Of a DNA stretch of 64,000 nucleotides, positions 10,320 to 18,778 are shown one piece after another (position 1 is the stretch's first letter; every line of letters begins with the position of its first letter). Source of the DNA: Alcanivorax sp. Its GTDB lineage: Bacteria > Pseudomonadota > Gammaproteobacteria > Pseudomonadales > Alcanivoracaceae. The stretch covers positions 153,644-217,643 of the forward strand of contig JAIUME010000008.1 in assembly GCA_022565695.1 (NCBI GenBank). The letters run 5' to 3'. The translations under genes and the position numbers were made by a program. Under the pieces are notes generated by a model. It ran no database searches and had not been told where the DNA came from. It saw only the letters and a program-made list of their open reading frames with translations.

Positions 10320-11420
10320 TCAGTCTTCCTGAGCCGGGGGGCGTGTGCCGATGAGCACCGACAACGTCAGCTTTTCCCGATTACGAATCACGTTCAGCTC
10401 CAGCTCGGTATCCGGCCGGGTGCCGGCAATGATATTCATCGCCTGAAAACCGTCACGCACGCGATTGCCGTTGATGCCACTGAGCACATCCCCGGGCCGC
10501 AATCCGCCCTGATGGGCAGGGCCATTGCGCACCACTTCAGAGACCAGACCGCCACGGGCTTCTTCCAGCCCGAAGGACGCCGCCAGATTCGGTGTGATGT
10601 CTTGCACCGTCACGCCCAGCCAGCCACGAATCACCCGGCCATGCTCGATCAAATCCGTCATGACCTTGCTGGCGGTGGACGCCGGCGAGGCGAAGCCCAT
10701 GCCTTCCCAGCTCCCCCCGGCGGACAGGATCGCCGTATTGATGCCGATCAGGTTGCCCCGGGTATCAATCAGCGCGCCGCCGGAGTTGCCCCGGTTGATG
10801 GCCGCATCAGTCTGGATGAAATTCTCGAAGGTGGCGATGCCCAGGTTGCGCCCGGTGGCGCTGACAATACCCATGGAGACCGTCTGGCCGACGCCCAGGG
10901 GGTTGCCGATGGCCAGTACCACATCGCCCACGCTGGGCGCCGTGTTGTCGAGGCGGATGACCGGCAGGTTATCCAGTGATATCTGCAACAGGGCCAGATC
11001 GGTTTCCGGGTCGGTGCCGACCACCTGGGCCCGGGCCTCACGGCCATCGTGCAGCGCCACCAGGATTTCATCGGCATCGCGGATGACGTGGTAACTGGTC
11101 AGCATATAGCCGGCACTGGATACGATCACCGCAGAGCCCAGACTGGAGAGGATGCGCTCCCGTCGGGGTTCCTCCATGAACTGCTGGAAGAACGGGTCGT
11201 CCGGCTCGTCACGACGGGTAACCACCTGCGTGGTATAGATATTGGCCACCGCCGGGGCAGCGCGGGACACCGCTTCGGAATAGGAGGTGACCATCTGGCT
11301 GGCGTGGGCAGGTGCACCGCCGTTGGGCGCCCCGGGCCCGGACTGATGCCACCAGAGCACGCCCATGCCCACAATCACGCCGGTCAGGGCCGGGCCGGCG
11401 AGGAATTTCAGCAGCTTCAT
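10320..11420 (-). CDS. degS: DegS/AlgW-type periplasmic serine protease
   Basis: Membrane-anchored HtrA protease that senses misfolded outer-membrane proteins through its PDZ domain and starts RseA/MucA cleavage to release sigma-E. 366 residues: one N-terminal anchor (about 8-24), a trypsin-like domain with His111 (YHVI), Asp141 (ETDLALL) and Ser213 (GNSGGALI), then a single PDZ domain (about 265-350, ending VLIGTRPP). One PDZ plus an uncleaved anchor separates DegS from DegP/DegQ. The residue before the catalytic His is Tyr where Asn is common. Convergent with hisC, as in Pseudomonas algW. Confidence 0.94.
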   Translation of the reverse strand: MKLLKFLAGPALTGVIVGMGVLWWHQSGPGAPNGGAPAHASQMVTSYSEAVSRAAPAVANIYTTQVVTRRDEPDDPFFQQFMEEPRRERILSSLGSAVIVSSAGYMLTSYHVIRDADEILVALHDGREARAQVVGTDPETDLALLQISLDNLPVIRLDNTAPSVGDVVLAIGNPLGVGQTVSMGIVSATGRNLGIATFENFIQTDAAINRGNSGGALIDTRGNLIGINTAILSAGGSWEGMGFASPASTASKVMTDLIEHGRVIRGWLGVTVQDITPNLAASFGLEEARGGLVSEVVRNGPAHQGGLRPGDVLSGINGNRVRDGFQAMNIIAGTRPDTELELNVIRNREKLTLSVLIGTRPPAQED

Positions 11421-11520
11421 CGCAAATTTTTCCGCTGGGGTACAATTGTCGGCAGTGTATCAGATGAATCTGTATCACCGTGATGCTGAATCAAGGGGTG
11501 ATATGCCTGACGGAGGCTCC

Positions 11521-12270
11521 ATGCTCAAACGTGATGACATGCTGCATGCCCTGGACGAGCTGTTGGCTCCCCAGACCTACCGGGACTACTGCCCCAACGG
11601 CCTGCAGGTCGAGGGGCGCGAGCAGATCCGTCGTGTCGTGACCGGCGTGACCGCCTGCCAGGCACTGCTGGATGCGGCGGTCATCGAAGAGGCGGATGCC
11701 GTGCTGGTGCACCACGGCTATTTCTGGAAAAACGAGGACGCCAGGGTGCGGGGCATGAAAAAGCAGCGCTTGCAGACGCTGCTGCGCCATGACCTGAATC
11801 TGTTTGCCTATCACCTGCCGCTGGATTGCCATCCGCGCCTGGGCAACAACGCCGAACTCGGGCGCCGGCTCGGGCTCACTGTCACCGGCCCGCTGGGCGA
11901 TGACGGCATCGGCCTGGTCGGGCGGCTACCGGAGCCGATGACCGCGCTGGAGTTTGCCCGTCTGGTGGAGGATGTGGTGGGCCGCGAAGCCCTGCATATT
12001 GGCGAGACGGGGGATGAGATCGAGACCGTAGCCTGGTGCACCGGCGCGGCCCAGGGCTTTATCGAACAGGCCCAGGCCCAGGGCGTTGATGCCTACCTCA
12101 GCGGCGAAATCTCGGAGCCCACGGTGCATTTCGCCCGCGAGACCGGCATTCACTACTTTGCTGCTGGCCACCACGCCACCGAGCGCTACGGCGTGCAGGC
12201 GGTCGGGCAGTGGCTGGCAGACACCTTCGGCATCGAGCATGTGTTTATCGATATCGACAATCCAGTGTGA
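11521..12270 (+). CDS. Nif3/YbgI-like GTP cyclohydrolase I type 2 family protein
   Basis: DUF34/NIF3 metal-binding protein that forms toroidal hexamers; its physiological reaction is still debated. 249 residues from the ATG at 11521, which has GGAGG six bases upstream and matches the usual length of about 247. Metal-site motifs: VLVHHGYFWKNE, YHLPLDCHPRLGNNAELG, and near the C-terminus the HATERYGVQAVGQWL block. An upstream in-frame ATG at 11503 lacks a ribosome-binding site. Divergent from degS, with about 100 bases between the two starts. Confidence 0.92.
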   Translation: MLKRDDMLHALDELLAPQTYRDYCPNGLQVEGREQIRRVVTGVTACQALLDAAVIEEADAVLVHHGYFWKNEDARVRGMKKQRLQTLLRHDLNLFAYHLPLDCHPRLGNNAELGRRLGLTVTGPLGDDGIGLVGRLPEPMTALEFARLVEDVVGREALHIGETGDEIETVAWCTGAAQGFIEQAQAQGVDAYLSGEISEPTVHFARETGIHYFAAGHHATERYGVQAVGQWLADTFGIEHVFIDIDNPV

Positions 12271-12297
12271 CGCCTTGCCCGGTATTGCCAGAGGCGC

Positions 12298-12861
12298 TCA
12301 GGCGCGCTTCTCGTCCGCATCCGCCGTAGAGCAGCCCTGGTCCTCACAGCCCTCGGCATAGTCCCGGGGCGGTTCGACACCTGCGGTTGCCGCGTCGTCT
12401 TTGGGCCGCGCGAAATCATCCAGAGGCGAGAAGGGCCCCTCGGCCCTGATGCGCAGGCCGAAGTCTTCCGACAGGGTGCCCTGGGCGGACGGCGCATAGT
12501 CCAGCGGCTGGCTGACGTCACCGTTGTTGCCGGATTGCTCGCCGGGGTAGCCCGGCAGGCTGTCCAGGGACTTGGCCATGGCCAGGCGCCGGCCCTGTTC
12601 ACTGCACAGACCCCGTGCGCCCTCGGAGAGATGGTCGTGCACGGCCCGGTAGGAGGAGGTGAGCTGATTGACCAGCTCTGCGGTGCGCAGAAAATGGTGG
12701 TCTACCTCTTCCCGATGCCGCGCCAGCGTGCTTAACGCCTCATCGCGCTCCTGCTCGAATTGCTTGCGCTGGCGCCGTGCCGGCAGCAACAGTGCTGCGG
12801 CCGCGCCGCCGATGATCAGGCCGGCAAAAAACGTGAGCAGAACGGCGGTCAGGTTTTCCAT
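12298..12861 (-). CDS. zapG: ZapG/YhcB family cell-envelope protein (DUF1043)
   Basis: Inner-membrane protein linked to division and envelope growth in E. coli. 187 residues: one N-terminal membrane helix (about 5-25, VLLTFFAGLIIGGAAAALLL), a charged coiled-coil (ARRQRKQFEQERDEALSTL), the conserved core HHFLRTAELVNQLTSSYRAV, then a long, probably disordered acidic tail. Its position near degS and zapE is the usual one for this family. The tail after about residue 120 is low in recognisable features. Confidence 0.9.
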   Translation of the reverse strand: MENLTAVLLTFFAGLIIGGAAAALLLPARRQRKQFEQERDEALSTLARHREEVDHHFLRTAELVNQLTSSYRAVHDHLSEGARGLCSEQGRRLAMAKSLDSLPGYPGEQSGNNGDVSQPLDYAPSAQGTLSEDFGLRIRAEGPFSPLDDFARPKDDAATAGVEPPRDYAEGCEDQGCSTADADEKRA

Positions 12862-12998
12862 GCGTTACTCCCAGGGGGTTGGCAGGGGTTGGTGCTGTGA
12901 CGAAACAGACCTATTGCAGCACAGCTGTTCCTTCAGCGCCAAGCAGAGTGGCTGGCTAATTGTTAGAATTCATGCTGACACAGGACAGGAGCCATCCG

Positions 12999-13649
12999 AT
13001 GACAGCCAGCGATAACCGCCAAGCGTGTGACCTGCAGGGGCCTGAAGGGCGTCTGGAGGCGGTACTGGAGAAGGGCGACGGCACCCCGACGTTCTGCGCC
13101 ATTATCTGTCATCCGCATCCGCTGTTTGGCGGCACCATGGGCAATAAGGTGGTGACCACCCTCAGCCGCACCTGTCGGGAGGCCGGCGGCGCAGTGCTGC
13201 GCTTCAATTTCCGGGGGGTGGGCAAGAGCCAGGGGGCTTACAGTGACGGGCTGGGCGAGACCGAAGATCTGCTGGCTGCCGAAGCCTGGCTGTCCCACGC
13301 CTGGCCAGGCCTGCCCCTGTGGCTGGCCGGGTTCTCGTTCGGCAGTTTCGTTGCTGCGCGGGGCGCACGGATTCTGGCGGATAACGGCCGCCCGGCGCAG
13401 CATCTGTTCCTGGTTGCGCCGCCGGTACATCACTATGATTTCACCAGCATCGACACCACTGGCTGCCCGGTGACAGTGGTGCAGAGCGAAGACGATGAAG
13501 TGGTGCCGGCAGAACAGGTGTTCCGCTGGGTCGAGCAGACCCCCCTGGCGCCGGATCTGATTCGGGTACCGGATGCGGGGCATTTCTTCCACGGGCGCCT
13601 GCTCCCCCTTGCCGATGTGGCCCGCAGCCGCCTGCCCGGTGCGCTCTGA
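12999..13649 (+). CDS. Alpha/beta hydrolase of the YheT/CocE-like small cytosolic type
   Basis: 216 residues from the ATG at 12999, which has AGGAG nine bases upstream. An alpha/beta-hydrolase fold with the oxyanion segment CHPHPLFGGTMGNKV, FNFRGVGKS, nucleophile elbow GFSFG, a late acid in VVQSEDDEVVP and the catalytic His in DAGHFFHGRL. Cytoplasmic: no signal peptide. Homologues lie beside zapE in Pseudomonas. The substrate cannot be read from sequence; an ester or thioester is likely. Confidence 0.88.
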   Translation: MTASDNRQACDLQGPEGRLEAVLEKGDGTPTFCAIICHPHPLFGGTMGNKVVTTLSRTCREAGGAVLRFNFRGVGKSQGAYSDGLGETEDLLAAEAWLSHAWPGLPLWLAGFSFGSFVAARGARILADNGRPAQHLFLVAPPVHHYDFTSIDTTGCPVTVVQSEDDEVVPAEQVFRWVEQTPLAPDLIRVPDAGHFFHGRLLPLADVARSRLPGAL

Positions 13650-13727
13650 CAGGGGCCCACAGGGGCTGCATTGCCATGAGCGTCGCCCGGCGCTACATTG
13701 GCCGCCCCGAATAGACAGTGCGGGCCC

Positions 13728-14810
13728 ATGACTCCTCTTGAGCACTACCAACGCGATCTGACCCGCCCGGAGTTCTTCCATGACCCGGCGCAGCAGCGTG
13801 CTGTCGAGCGGCTGGATATGGTGTATCAGGAGCTCATGGCCGGCACCGGCCGCCGCAGCGGCCTGTTCCGCCGTCGCCGCCCCCAGAAGATTCAGGGTCT
13901 TTACATGTGGGGTGGCGTGGGCCGCGGCAAGACCTACCTGATGGATGTCTTCTTCGAAGCCCTGCCGTTTCCGGAGAAGCGGCGCATGCACTTCCATCGC
14001 TTCATGCAGCACGTGCACCAGGAGATGCGTGCCCGTCAAGGACAGAAAAATCCACTGGTAAACATTGCCCGTGATTTTGCCCGGGCCACACGAGTGCTAT
14101 GTTTCGACGAGTTCTTCGTCACCGATATCACCGACGCCATGATTCTGGCAGGCCTGCTTGAGGTACTGCTGGAAGAGGGCGTGACGCTGGTGGCCACGTC
14201 GAACATCGAGCCTGACGGCCTCTACCGCGATGGCCTGCAGCGGGCGCGCTTCCTGCCCGCGATTGCGTTGCTCAAGACGCATACGCATGTCCTCAATGTA
14301 GACGGTGGTACTGACTACCGGTTGCGACTGCTGGAGCAGGCAGAGCTGTATCACTGCCCGCTGGGCGACAAGTCGGAGGCCTTCCTGACCGAGCGTTTTG
14401 CCACGCTGGAGACGGAACACGGCAACCACCGCGAAAACGTTGACCTGAATGTGGAAGGCCGCGTGATTCGCGCCCGCAAGGTCAGTGACGACGTGGTCTG
14501 GTTTGACTTCCGTGCCCTGTGTGACGGCCCACGCAGCCAGAACGATTACATCGAGCTGGCGCGGGAATTTCACACAGTACTGTTGGGCAATGTTGAACGT
14601 ATGGGCGGCGCCACCGATGACCTGGCGCGACGTTTTATCAATATGGTGGATGAGTTCTACGACCGCAGCGTCAAGCTGATTGTGACCGCAGAAGTGCCAA
14701 TTGAAGACCTGTATGCGGGCGGGCGACTGGAGTTTGAGTTTGACCGCACCCGCAGCCGCCTGCTGGAAATGCAGTCACACGAATATCTGGCGCGCGAACA
14801 CAAGGCCTGA
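13728..14810 (+). CDS. zapE: Cell-division ATPase ZapE (AFG1 family)
   Basis: AAA-like ATPase that interacts with FtsZ and influences Z-ring dynamics under stress. 360 residues from the ATG at 13728. Walker A in LYMWGGVGRGKTYLMD, Walker B in VLCFDEFFVTDITDAM, sensor-type TSNIEPDGLY and the conserved C-terminal region RFINMVDEFYDRSVKL. Typical length and motifs for the family. It lies about 80 bases after the hydrolase, on the same strand. Confidence 0.95.
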   Translation: MTPLEHYQRDLTRPEFFHDPAQQRAVERLDMVYQELMAGTGRRSGLFRRRRPQKIQGLYMWGGVGRGKTYLMDVFFEALPFPEKRRMHFHRFMQHVHQEMRARQGQKNPLVNIARDFARATRVLCFDEFFVTDITDAMILAGLLEVLLEEGVTLVATSNIEPDGLYRDGLQRARFLPAIALLKTHTHVLNVDGGTDYRLRLLEQAELYHCPLGDKSEAFLTERFATLETEHGNHRENVDLNVEGRVIRARKVSDDVVWFDFRALCDGPRSQNDYIELAREFHTVLLGNVERMGGATDDLARRFINMVDEFYDRSVKLIVTAEVPIEDLYAGGRLEFEFDRTRSRLLEMQSHEYLAREHKA

Positions 14811-14919
14811 CAGACCGGAAAAACAGCAAAATTTGACAATGACGTACAAGCGCTGAGGTGTTCACAGCTGGTTCACTATGCTGTGCGAGCATGAGGCGTC
14901 ATCAACAGGAGAAACAGCC

Positions 14920-16065
14920 ATGATCCCCCGTACTTTGTTCTCGTCTGACCACGAAACCTTCCGCGATACCGTGCGCAAGTTTCTGGAAAACGAAGCGACC
15001 CCACATCATGAAGAGTGGGAAAAAACCGGCCAGGTGCCGAAAGAACTGTGGCGCAAGGCGGGCGAGCAAGGCTTTCTCTGCCCGATGGTGTCAGAAGAGT
15101 ACGGTGGCCTGGGCACCGACTTCCTGTACAGCGTTGTCGTCAGTGAGGAAATCTCCCGCGCTGGCCTGACCGGTATCGGCTGGGGCCTGCACACCGAAAT
15201 CGTGGCGCCCTATGTGGAGCACTACGGTTCGGAAGAGCAGAAGCAGCGCATCTTGCCGAAAATGGTCAGCGGCGAAATGATTGGCGCCATCGCCATGTCG
15301 GAACCAGCAGCGGGTTCTGACCTGCAGGGCATCAAGACCACCGCCGTCAAGGATGGCGATGGCTACATCCTTAACGGGTCCAAGACCTTCATCACCAACG
15401 GCCAGAACGCTGACCTGGTGATCGTGGTGGCCAAGACCGACCCGACCAAGGGCGCCAAGGGCATCAGCCTGTTCCTGCTTGAAGCCGGCACGCCCGGGTT
15501 CGAAAAAGGCAAGAACCTGAAGAAAGTGGGCATGAAAGCCCAGGACACCTCCGAACTGTTCTTCCAGGATGTACGCCTGCCGAAAGAAGCCCTGCTGGGT
15601 GAAGAAGGCAAAGGCTTTATCTACCTGATGGAAGAGCTGCCCCAGGAACGTCTCGGCATCGCCATCAATGGTCTGGCCATGGCAGAAAGCGCTTTTGAGC
15701 AGACAGTGGCCTACGTCAAGGACCGCAAGGCATTCGGCAAATCCATCGCCGAATTCCAGAACACCCAGTTCAAACTGGCTGAAATGCACACCGAACTGGA
15801 AGTGGGCCGTGCCTATGTGGACCGTTGCCTCGAACTGCACCTGAAAGGTGAGCTCGACATCCCCACTGCGGCGGCCTCCAAGTACTACATCACCGACCTG
15901 CAGTGCAAAGTGATCGACGAGTGCCTGCAGCTGCACGGCGGCTACGGTTACATGTGGGAATACCCCATCGCCCGCATGTTCGCCGACGCCCGCGTACAGC
16001 GCATCTATGGCGGCACCAACGAAATCATGAAAACCATCATCGCCAAGAAAATCCTGGCTGACTGA
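14920..16065 (+). CDS. Acyl-CoA dehydrogenase (medium/long chain type)
   Basis: FAD enzyme of the first oxidation step of fatty-acid beta-oxidation. 381 residues from the ATG at 14920 with AGGAGA upstream. Signatures: AIAMSEPAAGSDLQGIKTTA (FAD/substrate binding), ITNGQNADLVIVVAKTD, LPQERLGIA, LHGGYGYMWEYPIARMFADARV, and the catalytic Glu in YGGTNEIMK. It stands alone rather than in a fad cluster. Chain-length preference cannot be told from sequence; the N-terminus resembles long-chain AcdA-like enzymes. Confidence 0.95.
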   Translation: MIPRTLFSSDHETFRDTVRKFLENEATPHHEEWEKTGQVPKELWRKAGEQGFLCPMVSEEYGGLGTDFLYSVVVSEEISRAGLTGIGWGLHTEIVAPYVEHYGSEEQKQRILPKMVSGEMIGAIAMSEPAAGSDLQGIKTTAVKDGDGYILNGSKTFITNGQNADLVIVVAKTDPTKGAKGISLFLLEAGTPGFEKGKNLKKVGMKAQDTSELFFQDVRLPKEALLGEEGKGFIYLMEELPQERLGIAINGLAMAESAFEQTVAYVKDRKAFGKSIAEFQNTQFKLAEMHTELEVGRAYVDRCLELHLKGELDIPTAAASKYYITDLQCKVIDECLQLHGGYGYMWEYPIARMFADARVQRIYGGTNEIMKTIIAKKILAD

Positions 16066-16098
16066 TCGGCTGGTGCATAAAAACGGGTGCATGAAAAA

Positions 16099-16122
16099 GG
16101 GCAGCTTCGGCTGCCCTTTTTT
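16099..16122. terminator. Rho-independent terminator, bidirectional
   Basis: GGGCAGC-TTCG-GCTGCCC hairpin with six T downstream and five A upstream. It lies between the convergent acyl-CoA dehydrogenase and the host-attachment gene and can serve both. Confidence 0.93.
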
Positions 16123-16168
16123 ACGCCTGTCTTTCCCCGCACATGCCGGGACGCAGGTTTTCATCGGG

Positions 16169-16597
16169 TCAGTCGAAGACGTATTTGCGGATTTTCTCCG
16201 CATCCTCCCCCGCCAGATTCTTCTGAATGGTCTTGTCCACGAGTTTGCCCAGGTTGCCGTTCATTTCGTGGCGGAGTGCGCCAAGAAAGGCGGGCGGGGA
16301 AATGATCACCAGGCGTTCGAACTTGCCTTTGAGGCGGCCTTTCTCCAGTGCCTCGGTGATGATGCGGGCGAAGGTGTGATGTTGCTGATCGCGCACGTCC
16401 GGCGGCTCCATGGCGCTGCGGCTGTCGTTGGCGCTTTCGAAGGTGCGGCCGGGGCGGTCGCTGTAGATGTCCTGATCACGCAGGCGGCTTTCGGGGAATT
16501 CGAAGCTTTCGATTTCTTCAGGGAGCTGGACGCGGTTCTTTGCGCTCAGAATACGGGCTCGGGCACTTTCGGCCACGACGATCCAGGTCTTTTCCAT
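16169..16597 (-). CDS. Host attachment family protein (PF10116-like)
   Basis: 142-residue cytoplasmic protein from the ATG at 16597, preceded by AGAAGGAGGC. It begins MEKTWIVVAESARARIL and ends with FERLVIISPPAFLGALRHEMN and a basic C-terminal helix. This pattern matches the family annotated from Agrobacterium as required for attachment to host cells, though in most bacteria the role is unknown and the fold resembles the eRF1 middle domain. The call is by family resemblance only. Confidence 0.85.
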   Translation of the reverse strand: MEKTWIVVAESARARILSAKNRVQLPEEIESFEFPESRLRDQDIYSDRPGRTFESANDSRSAMEPPDVRDQQHHTFARIITEALEKGRLKGKFERLVIISPPAFLGALRHEMNGNLGKLVDKTIQKNLAGEDAEKIRKYVFD

Positions 16598-16643
16598 GTA
16601 GCGCCTCCTTCTGTTGAGTGAGGGCAGTCGGGTGTGGGTGGAG

Positions 16644-17519
16644 TCAGTGTTGCACGCCACCCACTGGTTCAGACTGACTCAGATCAGGAAGTTTCTCAAT
16701 CGCCGGAAAGAGTTGTGTTGCCAGCCGTTCGCCCATGGCCTGAAAGCCGCGGGCGGAGGGGTGATAGCCGTCCTCGGCCAGAAAGGCGGGCTCGGTCAGG
16801 TCGCCATAGTCTTGCAGAAGGCAGCCTTCGGCGAGGCAGGTATGGCGCAGGGTCTCGTTGAGCTGGTGCGCGCGCAGGCCGACCACGGCTCTCAGGGGCT
16901 GTGGCAGGGCGCTGAAGCGGTGCATCGGCGGTACCGGGGCAAAGGCCAGGGCCTGTGGCGGCAGGCCGGTACGTGCGCAAAGCAGGCGGATCAATGCGGT
17001 CAGTTGTCGGCGCCAGGTGCGCAGCCCGGTCAGGCCGGTGGTGTCGTTGACGCCCATCATGACCAGAATCAGGTCGGGGGGCAGGTTGGCGGGGAGGTTG
17101 TCAGGCAGGTCATCAGGCAGGTCACCAGGAAGAGGCGCTGCCAGCAGATCCCGCAGGCGCAGGCCGTTGCGCCCGTGGCACTGCCAGTGCAGTGGGCGCT
17201 TGAGCAGCCTGGCCAGCGGCGCAGCGAGTGCCGGCCCGATGCCCTGGGCCTGATGCGTGACGCCGACACCGGCAACCGGGGACTCGCCGATGATCAGGCA
17301 GCGCAATGGGCGCGCGCTGGCGATGTCGGCGCCCGGGTCGGGGCCTGGCGCCGGGCAGATGCCCTGCTGTGGCCCCTTGGCCTCTGGCAGGCGCAGGGCG
17401 GTGCGCCGAGTGTGAAGGGCCTGCACCAGCAATATCGGCAGGAGCAGCGCCAGCAGCCCGGCGAAAGCGACGGCTTTCAGGCGCAGGCGGGCTGTGCCGT
17501 GGCGGGGAGCCCCCGGCAC
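16644..17519 (-). CDS. SGNH/GDSL-type esterase, membrane-anchored
   Basis: About 291 residues from a GTG at 17519 that has AGGGAAGG just upstream; a GTG at 17534 is the alternative. One N-terminal hydrophobic helix (LKAVAFAGLLALLLPILLV) anchors it or exports it. Block I is LIIGESPVAGVGV (Ser nucleophile, GES in place of GDS), block III MMGVNDTTGL (Asn), block V DGYHPSARG (Asp and His). A proline-rich stretch of LPxx repeats (LPGD, LPDD, LPDN, LPAN, LPPD) is encoded by 12-bp tandem units at about 17079-17131. Probably co-transcribed with tas, 16 bases upstream. Substrate unknown. Confidence 0.85.
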   Translation of the reverse strand: MPGAPRHGTARLRLKAVAFAGLLALLLPILLVQALHTRRTALRLPEAKGPQQGICPAPGPDPGADIASARPLRCLIIGESPVAGVGVTHQAQGIGPALAAPLARLLKRPLHWQCHGRNGLRLRDLLAAPLPGDLPDDLPDNLPANLPPDLILVMMGVNDTTGLTGLRTWRRQLTALIRLLCARTGLPPQALAFAPVPPMHRFSALPQPLRAVVGLRAHQLNETLRHTCLAEGCLLQDYGDLTEPAFLAEDGYHPSARGFQAMGERLATQLFPAIEKLPDLSQSEPVGGVQH

Positions 17520-17535
17520 GTCCTTCCCTGGCACG

Positions 17536-18573
17536 TCAGGGCGCCGGATAGGGGTGCCGGGCGTGAATGGCGTCCAGGGCTTTCTCCAGATCCCGATCCA
17601 GGGGCACCTCAATGCTGCGCAGGTTTTCTTCCAGCTGCGGCAGGCTGGTGGCGCCAATGATGTTGCTGGTCACGAATGGCCGGGTGGTGACGAATTGCAA
17701 TGCCAGTTGGGCCGGGCTGACGCCCTGTTGCCGGGCCAGTTCGCAGTAGAGCTCCGTGGCGGCCATGGCCTGGGGGTTGGTGTAGCGGGAAAACTGCTTG
17801 AACAGGGTCAGGCGGCTGGCCTCGGGCCAGGTGTCATTGCGGTATTTCCCGGTGAGCATGCCGAACGCCAGCGGTGAGTAGGCCAGCAGGCCGATGTCTT
17901 CACGGTGGGCAATCTCGGCCAGGCCAACCTCGAAGCTGCGGTTGAGCAGGGAGTAGGGGTTCTGGATCGAGACCGGGCGTGGTGCCCCCTGGCGCTCGGC
18001 TTCCATCACATACTGCATGGTGCCCCAGGCGCTTTCGTTGGACAGTCCGTAGTGGCGGATCTTGCCGGCCTTGACCAGGCCGTTGAGCGCGTCCAGGGTC
18101 TCGGCGATGGCGACGACGTCTTCCTCGTCCCGGTGCTTGTAGCCCAGGCGGCCGAAGAAGTTGGTGCTGCGCTCGGGCCAGTGCAGTTGATACAGGTCGA
18201 TGACGTCCGTCTGCAGGCGGCGCAGGCTGCCCTCTACGGCTTGCTCCAGATGCTCGCGATTGAGGCGCGGGCCGCCGCGAATATGGCTGATCCAGTCGCC
18301 GGGGCCGGCGGCCTTGGTGGCAATGATGATGTCGTCGCGCTTGCCGCTGCGGGCAAACCAGTTACCGATGATTTCTTCGGTCTTGCCGGCGGTCTCGGCA
18401 GACGTGGGTACGGCGTACATCTCAGCGGTATCAAAGAAATTGATGCCGTGTTCCACCGCCAGGTCCATCTGGGCGAAGCCTTCCTCCTGCGTGTTCTGTT
18501 TGCCCCAGGTCATGGTGCCCAGGCACAGGGCGCTGACGTTCAGGTCGGTGCGGCCGAGACGGCGGTATTCCAT
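17536..18573 (-). CDS. tas: Aldo/keto reductase Tas
   Basis: NADP(H)-dependent aldo-keto reductase of the Tas type (E. coli Tas suppresses tyrosine auxotrophy; the natural substrate is uncertain). 345 residues. Catalytic tetrad regions: FFDTAEMYAVP (Asp, Tyr), ATKAAG (Lys) and LYQLHWPERSTNFFG (His). The NADP site lies in IQNPYSLLNRSFEVGLAE and the C-terminal NIIGATSLPQLEENL, close to what I remember of E. coli Tas, including the YPAP end. Start ATG with GGAGC upstream. Divergent from the carotenoid oxygenase. Confidence 0.92.
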   Translation of the reverse strand: MEYRRLGRTDLNVSALCLGTMTWGKQNTQEEGFAQMDLAVEHGINFFDTAEMYAVPTSAETAGKTEEIIGNWFARSGKRDDIIIATKAAGPGDWISHIRGGPRLNREHLEQAVEGSLRRLQTDVIDLYQLHWPERSTNFFGRLGYKHRDEEDVVAIAETLDALNGLVKAGKIRHYGLSNESAWGTMQYVMEAERQGAPRPVSIQNPYSLLNRSFEVGLAEIAHREDIGLLAYSPLAFGMLTGKYRNDTWPEASRLTLFKQFSRYTNPQAMAATELYCELARQQGVSPAQLALQFVTTRPFVTSNIIGATSLPQLEENLRSIEVPLDRDLEKALDAIHARHPYPAP

Positions 18574-18778
18574 GGTGTGCTCCAGTGACGATTGGATGGC
18601 GGATGTCTTGCGTGGGCCTGATGATAACGATGCCGGGCTGTTGCCGGTAGGGCAGCAAACAGCGGGATTGACGCGGATATACACAGCCGGGTTATGTATA
18701 GGCTTGTTCGGGCTGGCAGATCGCTTTATACCAGAAGGCTGTGACAGGTTGGAACTGATCGGTTCTCGGGAGCGTTTC